From positions 1-44,069 of the forward strand of contig UQKD01000026.1 of NCBI GenBank assembly GCA_900541585.1: a stretch of DNA of 44,069 bases. Direction: 5' to 3'. Below, in pieces: positions 1 through 7,070 of this stretch; position 1 is the first letter of the stretch; every line of letters starts with the position of its first letter. A program made the position numbers and the translations under genes. The notes beneath the pieces were generated by a model. That model searched no databases. It worked only from the letters and a program-made list of their open reading frames with translations, and was not told the origin of the DNA. The DNA is from an uncultured Alistipes sp. (GTDB taxonomy: Bacteria > Bacteroidota > Bacteroidia > Bacteroidales > Rikenellaceae).

Positions 1-991
1 CTCTATAAATTCGATCATTGTAAATAATGTCTATATCTAGACTTTTATCAACAGCATCCTTTTCTAACCCAAAAAACTCAACGCTACCGAATTTATTGAT
101 ATTGTCTCGCTTCCCTTTTTTCGACAAGTCTAATATATTTCTGGAAGCGCCTGTCATTTGTCCTGTTTCGATCCACATACTATTGACTGCGATTTCAGAA
201 ATGTTATGTACGACATGAGAATCTACAGTCGCATTAATATCCGGGATGATTATTTCTTGTTTAATAGTTTTTTTATGCCCTTTAGGCGGACGACTTATTT
301 TTATTTTTTTGAAAGCATTTAATAATTCTTCGTTGTCAGATGTTGGAACAGACGTATTATCAGAAGCAAGCTTATTAGAAATAGATCTACTTTCTGACTC
401 AGATAACACCACTTTATTTCGTACCAATAAGTCGATAATATCTACATTTAATTCCTGACAACATGTAGATTCTCTTGAAAGCAAAGTGTTAAAATGATCA
501 TATATATCGGACACGAGCTCTCGACCTTGCTCATCCTCCTCTGCATATGAAAAACAGACAGATGCTTCAATATTTTGAAATAATCCAGAGGTTGTAAGAT
601 TAGACGATCCAACAATTATCATATTTCTATTATCACCTTCAAATGTATATACTTTAGGGTGATATACAATTTCATTAGGAGAAAAAACAATATAAGTAGG
701 AAGATTAAGTTCAATCAATTTGTAGAGAGCCTCTTTTGATGTACCGTGCAAATCAATGCCGATATACAATCGAATATTACCTCCTCTATTTTTAAAAGCG
801 ACAAGTTGATCTTTAATGTTTTCAATTCCGCCAGTACTTGCAAAGGCAACAAAAGCAGAAAAAGTATTATACTCGTCCTGATTTAATGCATCTATTATTA
901 TGCCACCAATTGGGTGGCTACGTTCTGGATCTAATCCTTGTGCTATAAATTTTACATCCATAAATTTATTCGTAGATACGTGAATAGACAT
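1..991 (-). CDS. PLD-family nuclease, probable restriction endonuclease (3' end outside window)
   Basis: An uninterrupted minus-strand frame starts at the ATG at 991 and runs off the left edge (330 codons visible, no stop). The N-terminal half carries a phospholipase-D-like active site: H111-x-K113, then G128-S-S-N131 about 17 residues later, in the order HxK...GSxN. A variable linker (about 170-260) follows, then a region around 271-290 with MWIETG and GASRN, which resembles the C-terminal part of PLD-type restriction enzymes such as the NgoFVII/BfiI group. These enzymes cut DNA without metal using paired HxK motifs from a dimer. The DNA is very AT-rich compared with the GC-rich genes from 1.8 kb onward, which suggests horizontal transfer. 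A PLD helicase-associated nuclease or another defence nuclease is possible. The PLD fold is fairly sure; the restriction role is inferred. No methyltransferase is visible on this side. Confidence 0.75.
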   Translation of the reverse strand, partial: MSIHVSTNKFMDVKFIAQGLDPERSHPIGGIIIDALNQDEYNTFSAFVAFASTGGIENIKDQLVAFKNRGGNIRLYIGIDLHGTSKEALYKLIELNLPTYIVFSPNEIVYHPKVYTFEGDNRNMIIVGSSNLTTSGLFQNIEASVCFSYAEEDEQGRELVSDIYDHFNTLLSRESTCCQELNVDIIDLLVRNKVVLSESESRSISNKLASDNTSVPTSDNEELLNAFKKIKISRPPKGHKKTIKQEIIIPDINATVDSHVVHNISEIAVNSMWIETGQMTGASRNILDLSKKGKRDNINKFGSVEFFGLEKDAVDKSLDIDIIYNDRIYR

Positions 992-1118
992 AATAACTAT
1001 TTAATTAGGGATTACTACCTCAATTCTAAATAGTTTACGCCAAAGTTACTAATAAAATTCTATATACAAGTCCTCTGAAACTAATTATAAGTAGATCCAA
1101 TGTTTACACCTGCCTCCC

Positions 1119-1256
1119 TCACCTCTGTTTTTCCTTCTTACGTTTTTTCGGCATCGGCTCATTGGCATCGTGCTGATCCGGCTCCGGTGTAAATACTGAG
1201 AGCAAACTGCCGACAGGCGAATCATCGCCCGAATTCCTTTGACAATAGCTAATTGC
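1119..1256 (-). pseudogene. C-terminal remnant, possibly of a mobilisation relaxase
   Basis: A 45-codon minus-strand stretch lies between an in-frame TAA at 1257-1259 and the TGA at 1119-1121. It contains LLSVFTPEPDQHD and ends in a strongly basic tail, PKKRKKEKQR. Acidic-proline followed by lysine-rich tails like this are typical of the extreme C-terminus of Bacteroidetes mobilisation relaxases, but the match is from memory and short. It has no start codon and no N-terminal domain. If real, it is the stump of a mobile-element gene cut at about 1256, exactly where an oppositely oriented fragment begins. Confidence 0.3.
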
Positions 1257-1270
1257 TTATCGTCCTGCTC

Positions 1271-1498
1271 ATGCAGCACAGACGGGCGGAACGTCCCCAT
1301 TATCTATTAAGACAATACACTTTTGAACAGATGTTGAACCTACACGCCCAACGGCATGAATGGGACCATGATGCGGAAAACTTGATTCGCACCTTTCGGA
1401 GTTTTTCGATTGTCGATGAAATGCCCGATCCGATCTGTTTGCTCGGAAAGGATTGGGATAATATGAAGATTGACCTAATCGAAATTTCTAAAAGATGA
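1271..1498 (+). pseudogene. C-terminal remnant resembling an AbiEii nucleotidyltransferase toxin
   Basis: A 75-codon frame starts at the ATG at 1271; the open frame reaches back to a TTG at 1253. The text contains YLLRQYTFEQMLNLHAQ, then SFSIVDEMPDPICLLGKDWD and an MK pair. This order (a leucine-rich YT.E.ML helix, a 'D.MPDPI.LL' turn, then 'DW..MK' near the end) resembles the C-terminal end of AbiEii-type nucleotidyltransferase toxins of type IV toxin-antitoxin systems. The nucleotidyltransferase core and the partner antitoxin are absent, so this would be a dead fragment. The family assignment is inference from a short stretch; a free-standing small protein cannot be excluded. Confidence 0.35.
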
Positions 1499-1785
1499 AG
1501 TCCTGCAGTTGTGATAAAGGTATTGCATATTGGTTTTAAAGTTGAGGCAACTATAAATATGTATCGCTATTAAAGTGTAATCTGCTGGGATTGTTCGATT
1601 ATTTTGACTAGTTTTGAACCTGTAAAGAGAAAATAAAGAAATTTATAGAAAAATAAAATTCATAGAATCATCACAAATTTTGTAAAACGTGCTTGTGAAG
1701 CTTATTTAACCGGTATTTCCCTACTTTAATGAAGAAGAGTACTAAAACCGGATTTTGAGGCCGCCGGCTTCAGAATAATAACGCT
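1499..1785. other. AT-rich spacer, no gene seen
   Basis: There is no convincing reading frame on either strand, no RNA gene, and no clear promoter. Composition is still AT-rich, like the accessory edge, and changes to GC-rich just before the terminator hairpin at 1786. This marks the approximate right boundary of the accessory segment. Confidence 0.5.
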
Positions 1786-1825
1786 AACGGCGGAGGCCCG
1801 ATTTTCAGATTGGGCCTCCGCCGTT
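1786..1825 (-). terminator. Intrinsic terminator after the adenosyltransferase gene
   Basis: The arms AACGGCGGAGGCCC (1786-1799) and GGGCCTCCGCCGTT (1812-1825) are perfectly complementary over 14 bp with a 12-nt loop. It sits 15 bp past the stop of the minus-strand operon ending at 1841. A weak T-rich run follows on the minus strand. Confidence 0.8.
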
Positions 1826-1840
1826 TTACATTCGTCCCGG

Positions 1841-2392
1841 TCAAGGGATCCACAGGACCTCGTCGACGGCATAATGGGCCGTGAGGGTGCGCCCCAGCAG
1901 GTAGAAATAGTCCGAAAGCCGGTTCAGCCAGGCCAGCACCGTGGAGTCGACGCCGTATCTGGCGTCGGCACGGAGCGCAGCGCGTTCGGCACGCCGGCAG
2001 ACGGTGCGGCACACGTGGCACATCGACACCACGACGTTTCCGCCCGGAATCGTGAATTTGTCGATCGGTTTCAGGGCCTCCTGCATGGCGTCGATGCGCT
2101 CTTCGAGCCACACAACGGTCCCCGGGTCCAGCGGAGCGACCTTGTCGCTTCCCGACTGCCCCGTGGCCAGCAGCGCCTCGACCGACATCAGCCGCGAAAG
2201 AATGCGGTTCAGGTCACCGACCGACGAGGCCAGCGCCGCGTCGCCGCGCATGTTGTCGGCCAGCAAAGCCGTGAAAGCGGCCAGCTCGTCCACCGAGCCG
2301 TAAGCCTCGACCCGTTCGTCGGTCTTGAAGACCCGCTCGCCTCCGATCAGCGAAGTCGTCCCCTTGTCCCCCGTTTTCGTGTATACTTTCAT
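1841..2392 (-). CDS. PduO-type ATP:cob(I)alamin adenosyltransferase
   Basis: This protein of 183 residues transfers the adenosyl group of ATP to cob(I)alamin, giving adenosylcobalamin, the coenzyme form sensed by many cobalamin riboswitches and used by methylmalonyl-CoA mutase and class II ribonucleotide reductase. The N-terminus has the family signature KVYTKTGDKGTTSLIGGERV, the ATP-binding loop. The C-terminal part has RRAER followed by WLNRLSDYFYLLGR, the conserved helix that closes the trimer active site. Length is usual for the family. It is the last gene of a minus-strand run: its start overlaps the end of the upstream gene by 4 bp, suggesting translational coupling, and a strong terminator follows. 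The cobalamin riboswitch at 10.2-10.4 kb gives it a functional echo within the window. Confidence 0.93.
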   Translation of the reverse strand: MKVYTKTGDKGTTSLIGGERVFKTDERVEAYGSVDELAAFTALLADNMRGDAALASSVGDLNRILSRLMSVEALLATGQSGSDKVAPLDPGTVVWLEERIDAMQEALKPIDKFTIPGGNVVVSMCHVCRTVCRRAERAALRADARYGVDSTVLAWLNRLSDYFYLLGRTLTAHYAVDEVLWIP

Positions 2393-2901
2393 ATCCGGAA
2401 ATGTTGTTTCGGCAAATGGTTGTTAAAGATCAGCAGGTAACCGCGGTTGTCCACCGTCGTCGAGGCATGTTCCGCAACAATCTGCCCGCACAGCGCCTGC
2501 CGTTCGCAGCCGTCGTAGGGCGACATCAGCGCTACGGTATGCCCCGCTTCGGCCGCTGTACGCACCAGCGCGAGCGTCGCGGCCCGCGGCAGGGCGCACG
2601 TAACGACGCAGAATTCCGCATCCGCACGATTCAGGCCAAACGTCCCGTAACCGCAATGAATCATCAGGTTCTGCAACTGCACCGCGCGACGGCGGGAAAC
2701 GCCCGCCGTGAGCAGGGCTTCGTACAGGTCCCGGCGGCCCGGCAGCAGGTCGTCGCGCATGAACACGCGGCGCACAATGTCGTAAACGAACGGCGAATGG
2801 ACTCCGTGGCCGCGGAAATAACGGGCGCGGGAAAGCCGGTTGCGCAGTTCGGAAACCCGCCCGGGCAACCGGAAGGAAATGGGATGTCCGACGATCTTCA
2901 T
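2389..2901 (-). CDS. Bacteroidota HGVHSPF-family protein, shortened
   Basis: A protein of 170 residues. The N-terminal third carries RYFRGHGVHSPFVYDIVRRV, the signature of a Bacteroidota family whose longer members continue into a class I SAM-dependent methyltransferase domain. The end LPKQHFRI also matches the family's usual C-terminus. Between these ends I see no glycine-rich SAM-binding loop, and the protein is shorter than the roughly 230-260 residues I expect, so the middle seems reduced. It is basic overall and has no signal peptide or membrane span. It lies 5 bp after the flavoprotein gene and overlaps the adenosyltransferase gene by 4 bp, so the three are probably cotranscribed. Function unknown; methyltransferase activity looks unlikely for this copy. 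Confidence 0.75.
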   Translation of the reverse strand: MKIVGHPISFRLPGRVSELRNRLSRARYFRGHGVHSPFVYDIVRRVFMRDDLLPGRRDLYEALLTAGVSRRRAVQLQNLMIHCGYGTFGLNRADAEFCVVTCALPRAATLALVRTAAEAGHTVALMSPYDGCERQALCGQIVAEHASTTVDNRGYLLIFNNHLPKQHFRI

Positions 2902-2906
2902 AGCGT

Positions 2907-4178
2907 CTATTTTTTCAGCAAACCCGCCAGACGGCCCGTCGAAAAGGCAATCTGGAGATTGTAACCGCCCGTATTGGCGTCAATGTCGAGCACCTCGCCG
3001 GCGAAATACAACCCTTTGACTTTCAGCGACTCCATCGTATAGGGATTCACTTCGTCGCAACGCACGCCGCCGGCCGTCACCACGGCATATTCGAACGGCG
3101 CATAGTCCGTGACCGGGAAAGTCAGCCCCTTTAGCGTACGAATCAGACGCGTGATCTGCTCCTCGGAGAGTTTGCCGACGTAACAGTTCGCACGAATGTC
3201 CATCTCCTGCGCCAACGGCATCACCAGCGGCTTGGGAACCAGCTTGCGCAGCAGTTCGCCGAAGAACTCGTTGGGTTGCAGTCCGGCGATCTCACGGGCA
3301 ATGCGTTCGCGCAGCACCTCCTCCGTAAGCGCGGGTTTCAGGTCGAGGACCAGCTTCACGCGCTTGCCGTCGATCAGCGCATCCACCGCATCGCGGCTCA
3401 TGCGCAGCGCCACGGCGCCCTCGATGCCCCGGTCGGAGAACCCGATCTCGCCGAACTCCTCGCGCACGGGTTCGCCGTCGACGTAAAGCACCGCCTTCAC
3501 ATTGCGCAGCAGGACTTTGTCGAGGAACCGGCTCCGGGCATGCGCGGTCACGAGCGGCGTCAGCGAAGGACGCAGCGGCTCGATCGTATGTCCCAGGTCG
3601 GCGGCGAACGCGTAGCCGTCGCCCGTCGATCCGGTCGCGGGATAGGAGACGCCGCCCGTGGCGAGGATCACCTGCGCGCACTCCTCCTTGCGTTCGAAGC
3701 CCCGCCTGTTGATATATTTCACGCCGAAGACCCGGTCCCCGAGGGTCATGATCTCCGTAACACGCGTATTGTAGATGATCTTGACGCCGTTTTCGACGCA
3801 GAACTCCAGCAGTGCGTTGGCGATGTCCCATGCCTTGCCGCTCTGCGGAAAGACCCGGTCGCCGCGTTCGATATTGAGTTTCACACCCGCGCGTTCGAAA
3901 AACCTGATCGCCGCCCGGTTGTTGAACTCCGAGAACGCGACCTTGAAAAATTCGGCGTTGGTGCGCACCTGATCGGCGAATTCCTCGGCCGGACGCGCGT
4001 TGGTGACGTTGCAGCGTCCCTTGCCGGTGATGCGGACCTTGCGGCCCGACTTCTCCATCTTTTCGATCAGCAGCACGCGCTTGCCGCTGTGCGCCGCCGT
4101 GCCCGCGGCCATCATGCCCGCTGCGCCCGCCCCGATGACGATGACGTCGAAAGGCTGTTTTTCTTCCAGTTGTTCCAT
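2907..4178 (-). CDS. HI0933/YhiN-family FAD-dependent oxidoreductase
   Basis: A flavoprotein of 423 residues. The FAD-binding Rossmann motif is VIVIGAGAAG (about residues 12-21), followed by an acidic strand end (LIEKMEKSGRKV) and RITGKGRCNVTNA, the hallmark of the HI0933-like family (also annotated as aminoacetone oxidase family). A second dinucleotide motif, ATGGVSYPATGSTGDGY, sits mid-protein, and the C-terminus has VTAGGV and GLYFAGEVLDIDANTGGYN, where the isoalloxazine ring is bound. The physiological substrate of the family is not settled. It is cytosolic, with no signal peptide. It is the first gene of a three-gene minus-strand operon. The -7 box sits only 7 nt before the ATG, so the mRNA may be nearly leaderless. 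Confidence 0.92.
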   Translation of the reverse strand: MEQLEEKQPFDVIVIGAGAAGMMAAGTAAHSGKRVLLIEKMEKSGRKVRITGKGRCNVTNARPAEEFADQVRTNAEFFKVAFSEFNNRAAIRFFERAGVKLNIERGDRVFPQSGKAWDIANALLEFCVENGVKIIYNTRVTEIMTLGDRVFGVKYINRRGFERKEECAQVILATGGVSYPATGSTGDGYAFAADLGHTIEPLRPSLTPLVTAHARSRFLDKVLLRNVKAVLYVDGEPVREEFGEIGFSDRGIEGAVALRMSRDAVDALIDGKRVKLVLDLKPALTEEVLRERIAREIAGLQPNEFFGELLRKLVPKPLVMPLAQEMDIRANCYVGKLSEEQITRLIRTLKGLTFPVTDYAPFEYAVVTAGGVRCDEVNPYTMESLKVKGLYFAGEVLDIDANTGGYNLQIAFSTGRLAGLLKK

Positions 4179-4185
4179 ACGGGTG

Positions 4186-4193
4186 CAAAGATA
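4186..4193 (-). promoter_or_regulatory. -7 element for the flavoprotein operon
   Basis: TATCTTTG on the minus strand, an exact TAnnTTTG match, 7 nt before the ATG at 4178. No good TTTG is seen at the expected -33 distance; the upstream DNA is very AT-rich. Confidence 0.6.
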
Positions 4194-4454
4194 GGCAAAA
4201 GCAAATTAAAAATTAAGAATTGAAAATTAAAAATCAGGGTGCAAAGAACCCCGCAAACAGCCGGCAAAGTATATTTCTTTCGCAAATCAGTATATTTTCC
4301 TCTATTTATCCGCCCGCCCCTTTTATTTCCAAATTCAATATCTTAAATTAGAATCGATAAAATTGCATCCGTCACCAATGAACTTTCCCACCCTCAATAG
4401 TTCCGTCAATAGTATGGGGAAGAGGCCGAAAAGGAAAATTAAAATGAATGTACC

Positions 4455-4931
4455 ATGAATAAAACCGAGCTGAAAGTGTTTCTCAAAGGGTTTGCTAATT
4501 TCTACGTCGTTCTGATGATTGTAGCGTTTCTGCCCACACCCGGAAAAGATTACTCGCCGGAACGCCTCGTGCGGCGCATTATCATTTATACGATCACAAG
4601 CATCGTGATCTTTTCGGCCGTCTATTTTGTGAACCGAATCAGAAAGGGTCCGGATAAACGTCCCGATACGTGTCCGGTTCCCGATACAAAAGAGACGAAA
4701 GACGACGATTTGAGTATTTACCGGTTCCTCACCTTGCGAAACATGGGCGCCTGCTTCATCTATTTCCTTTGTGTCTTCGCGCTTCTCTATCCGGAAATGT
4801 CTCTCGAAAGCATGCTCAAAGCCAACGCCCGAAGCACCGGCTATTGCATCCTTGTCCTGCTCGCGGCCGGAATCGTTTATTGTTTCTATCAAAGTCATGT
4901 CCGCAAGAAAAAGTCAATCCGGGAAAAGTAA
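4455..4931 (+). CDS. Small integral membrane protein, function unknown
   Basis: A protein of 158 residues that I do not recognise. Four hydrophobic segments are visible: about residues 13-27, 42-60, 99-115 and 129-146, arranged as two hairpins. A charged polar stretch (about 62-90, rich in K, D and P) joins them, and the C-terminus is basic (SHVRKKKSIREK). The ATG at 4455 is chosen because the hydrophobic N-terminal segment follows directly. It stands alone, divergent from the flavoprotein operon, and a strong intrinsic terminator starts 10 bp after its stop. Coding is supported by this layout and by the neighbouring terminator; no function can be given. Confidence 0.7.
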   Translation: MNKTELKVFLKGFANFYVVLMIVAFLPTPGKDYSPERLVRRIIIYTITSIVIFSAVYFVNRIRKGPDKRPDTCPVPDTKETKDDDLSIYRFLTLRNMGACFIYFLCVFALLYPEMSLESMLKANARSTGYCILVLLAAGIVYCFYQSHVRKKKSIREK

Positions 4932-4940
4932 TTGCAGCAT

Positions 4941-4968
4941 CGGGAGGCCATCGCGCCTCCCGTTTTTT
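4941..4968 (+). terminator. Intrinsic terminator after the small membrane protein gene
   Basis: CGGGAGGC (4941-4948) pairs with GCCTCCCG (4955-4962), followed by TTTTTT at 4963-4968. Confidence 0.9.
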
Positions 4969-5060
4969 CGGATACGCCGGAATCCGCCGCGACGGCCGCG
5001 CGGAAACCGCCCGGAGAAAGAATTCTCCCGGCTTAATTTTTTATTCTTGATTTTTAGTTG

Positions 5061-5068
5061 TATTTTTG
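5061..5068 (+). promoter_or_regulatory. -7 element for nusB
   Basis: TATTTTTG matches TAnnTTTG and lies 26 nt before the nusB ATG. No consensus -33 TTTG lies at a 19-21 nt spacing; a TTG occurs closer, at 5047. Confidence 0.5.
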
Positions 5069-5094
5069 CGGCCGTTAAAAATCGTTCTAAAAAA

Positions 5095-6030
5095 ATGTTG
5101 AGCAGAAGATTACTCCGTATAAAGGTCGTCAAGGCGCTGTTCGCCCATCTCAAATCGGGCGCAGACAACATGATGGCGTCGGAAAAAACGCTGATGGCGT
5201 CCGTCGACAAGGCCTATGACCTCTATTTCCAGATACTGATCCTCCCCGTGGAGATCGCGCGTTACGCCGAACAGCGTCAGGAACTGGCCAAACAGAAGAA
5301 ACTGCCGACATTCGAAGACCTCAACCCCAACACCAAGTTCGTGGACAACGCCGTGATCCGCACGATCGCCAACAGCGACGCGGTGAACGACCACGTCGCG
5401 GCCCGCAAGCTGGGTTGGGAACGCTATCCCGAACTGATCCGCACGCTCTACGCGCAGTTGACCGAGAGCGACTACTACAAGGACTACATGCAGCGCGAGG
5501 AGCGCTCGTTCGACGACGACAAAAAGCTGCTCGAAGACTTCTTCAAGGAGTTGCAGAGCTGCGAGGCGCTGGACGACGTGCTGGAGGAGATGTCGATCCT
5601 CTGGACCGACGACCTCCCCTATATCGTGATCATGATCCTGCGCACGCTCTCCAACCTGCGCGCCTCGCACACCGAAATCCGCGTTCCCTCGAAATTCAAG
5701 AGCGCCGACGATCCCGAATTCGTCAAGACGCTGTTCGAAAAGTCGCTGGTCAACTACTCCGCCTTTCAGGACTACATCGAGAAATTCACCTCCAACTGGG
5801 ACGTGGAGCGCATCGTCTTCATGGACAACCTGATCATCGGCACGGCGATGGCCGAGCTGACCTCGTTTCCGTCGGTTCCCGTCAAGGTGACGCTCGACGA
5901 GTGGATCGAGATTTCGAAATACTACTCCACCCCGGGCAGCAGCACTTTCATCAACGGCGTGCTGGACAAGATCGTCGAGTCGCTGACCGCGGAAGGACGC
6001 ATCAAAAAGGCCGGGCGCGGCCTGATCTGA
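5095..6030 (+). CDS. nusB: Transcription antitermination factor NusB, long Bacteroidota form
   Basis: A protein of 311 residues. NusB binds boxA RNA together with NusE (ribosomal protein S10) and promotes antitermination on rRNA operons. The N-terminus MLSRRLLRIKVVKALFAH is the typical Bacteroidota form of the RNA-binding first helix, and the C-terminal third has the helical core: ERIVFMDNLIIGTAMAEL, then VKVTLDEWIEISKYYSTPGS and FINGVLDKI, matching the conserved NusB end. The central insertion makes it about twice the length of the E. coli protein, as is usual in this phylum. The start at 5095 is preferred over the longer open frame because a -7 box lies at 5061 and the family N-terminus begins there. 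A DUF1573 lipoprotein gene follows 12 bp later, and yajC comes next. Confidence 0.95.
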   Translation: MLSRRLLRIKVVKALFAHLKSGADNMMASEKTLMASVDKAYDLYFQILILPVEIARYAEQRQELAKQKKLPTFEDLNPNTKFVDNAVIRTIANSDAVNDHVAARKLGWERYPELIRTLYAQLTESDYYKDYMQREERSFDDDKKLLEDFFKELQSCEALDDVLEEMSILWTDDLPYIVIMILRTLSNLRASHTEIRVPSKFKSADDPEFVKTLFEKSLVNYSAFQDYIEKFTSNWDVERIVFMDNLIIGTAMAELTSFPSVPVKVTLDEWIEISKYYSTPGSSTFINGVLDKIVESLTAEGRIKKAGRGLI

Positions 6031-6042
6031 TCCCTGCCGGCC

Positions 6043-6456
6043 ATGACCCGCACACTCGCGATCCTCGTCCTGGCGGCACTCGCCGCAGGTTGCGGCACGC
6101 GTCCCCGTGCGGTCGAACGCAAGGGCCGGATTATCTCGCTAACGGATTCGATTCTCACCACGGGAGGCACGGACACCGTGCGTTTCGGGCGCCTCGGCTC
6201 GGGCGAAATCGCCGTGCTGCGTCTCTGGCTGGCCAACGACGCGAGCCGCCCCGTGGCCGTCGCCTCCTACCGGCGCAGCTGCGGATGCACGACGCTCGAG
6301 TTTGATTCACAACCGATTGCACCGGGCGACGCACAGCAGGTGACGCTCACCTTCGATTCGCGCGGCGAATGGGGCTGGCAGCTCAAAACCCTGGACATCG
6401 CGCTGACAGGCGGCGCAAAGCCCCTGCGGCTTCTCGTCGAGGCCGATGTCGAATAA
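6043..6456 (+). CDS. DUF1573 lipoprotein
   Basis: A protein of 137 residues. The signal peptide MTRTLAILVLAALAAGC ends in a lipobox with acceptor Cys17, so it should be an envelope lipoprotein. The rest is a single DUF1573 immunoglobulin-like domain: a strand pattern leading to RRSCGCTTLEF, the CGC(T) signature of the family, then PIAPGDAQQVTLTFDSRG, which matches the conserved 'PI.PG....V.V.FD..G' block. The function of DUF1573 proteins is not known. It lies 12 bp downstream of nusB and upstream of yajC, an order I have seen repeatedly in Bacteroidales, so it is probably in the nusB transcript. Confidence 0.88.
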   Translation: MTRTLAILVLAALAAGCGTRPRAVERKGRIISLTDSILTTGGTDTVRFGRLGSGEIAVLRLWLANDASRPVAVASYRRSCGCTTLEFDSQPIAPGDAQQVTLTFDSRGEWGWQLKTLDIALTGGAKPLRLLVEADVE

Positions 6457-6495
6457 ATTGCTTGCATATTCGACAATAATTCGTATCTTTGGCTC

Positions 6496-6583
6496 CGCCG
6501 AAGATACTTCCGCCCGGCAAAATGCAAGTAAATTTGCTTTTGCCCTCGCTTATTCGTATCTTTGGGGGCGTAACGCCCCTTTT
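6496..6583 (+). ncRNA. Candidate small RNA between DUF1573 and yajC genes
   Basis: The start is set by a promoter-like CTTG (6461-6464)-N19-TATCTTTG (6484-6491). The end is set by the hairpin GGGGCG-taa-CGCCCC (6565-6579) with TTTT after it. Inside is a second stem: GCAAAA (517-522 of the 6 kb block), a bulged T, GCAA, loop GTAAAT, TTGC, TTTTGC, ending at 6543. The predicted RNA is about 85 nt. A second -7 copy (6557-6564) overlaps the 3' hairpin. This could equally be tandem promoters plus a terminator for nusB-DUF1573. Confidence 0.35.
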
Positions 6584-6622
6584 AGGAGGCGGACCGTTTT
6601 GCCGAACCGAGTCCAGTCCGGT

Positions 6623-6654
6623 TTTGGCTTTGTTCTTTCTTTTTCGTACCTTTG
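6623..6654 (+). promoter_or_regulatory. Promoter of yajC
   Basis: TTTG (6623-6626), 20 nt spacer, TACCTTTG (6647-6654). It is the third such element in this spacer and sits 39 nt before the yajC ATG. Confidence 0.7.
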
Positions 6655-6693
6655 CTTTGTTTACTGAAATAAACACTTAAAACGAATACAATT

Positions 6694-7014
6694 ATGATTA
6701 ATTTTCTTCAGACGGCCCCCATAGAGCCTCAACCGGGATTCATGCAGCAGTATAGTTTCATCATCATGATCGGACTCATGGTGCTGGTTCTCTGGCTGTT
6801 CATGTGGCGTCCCGAGGCCAAGCGCCGCAAGCAGATGCAGGAGTTCCGCAACGGTCTGAAAAAAGGCGACAAAGTCATCACCGCCGGGGGCATCTACGGC
6901 GTGGTGAAGGAGATCAAGGAGACTACCCTGCTGATCGAGGTCGACGGCAACGTGACGCTGCGCATCGACAAGAATATGGTCGTGGCCGACAATTCGGACC
7001 TCCAGCGTCAGTAG
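6694..7014 (+). CDS. yajC: Preprotein translocase subunit YajC
   Basis: A protein of 106 residues. YajC is an inner-membrane accessory of the Sec translocon, associated with SecDF. It has a short N-terminal periplasmic part, one membrane span (about residues 20-38, YSFIIMIGLMVLVLWLFMW), the conserved RPEAKRRKQMQEF just after the membrane, and a cytoplasmic domain with LKKGDKVITAGGIYGVVKEI followed by VTLRIDKNMV. Length and order are normal. It has its own promoter, and an intrinsic terminator follows 21 bp after the stop. Confidence 0.96.
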   Translation: MINFLQTAPIEPQPGFMQQYSFIIMIGLMVLVLWLFMWRPEAKRRKQMQEFRNGLKKGDKVITAGGIYGVVKEIKETTLLIEVDGNVTLRIDKNMVVADNSDLQRQ

Positions 7015-7035
7015 AGATAACCCGCGTATAAAAAG

Positions 7036-7063
7036 GAGCTGCAAGGATTTGCGGCTCTTTTTT
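7036..7063 (+). terminator. Intrinsic terminator after yajC
   Basis: GAGCTGCAA (7036-7044) pairs with TTGCGGCTC (7049-7057) with one mismatch, followed by six T. Confidence 0.88.
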
Positions 7064-7070
7064 CATGCGT

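Noticed and set aside
4201..4240. AAATTAAAAATTAAGAATTG-type stretch as a repeat or origin
   Set aside because: Such A/T-rich strings are common in Bacteroidales spacers; no DnaA boxes or iteron spacing are seen.
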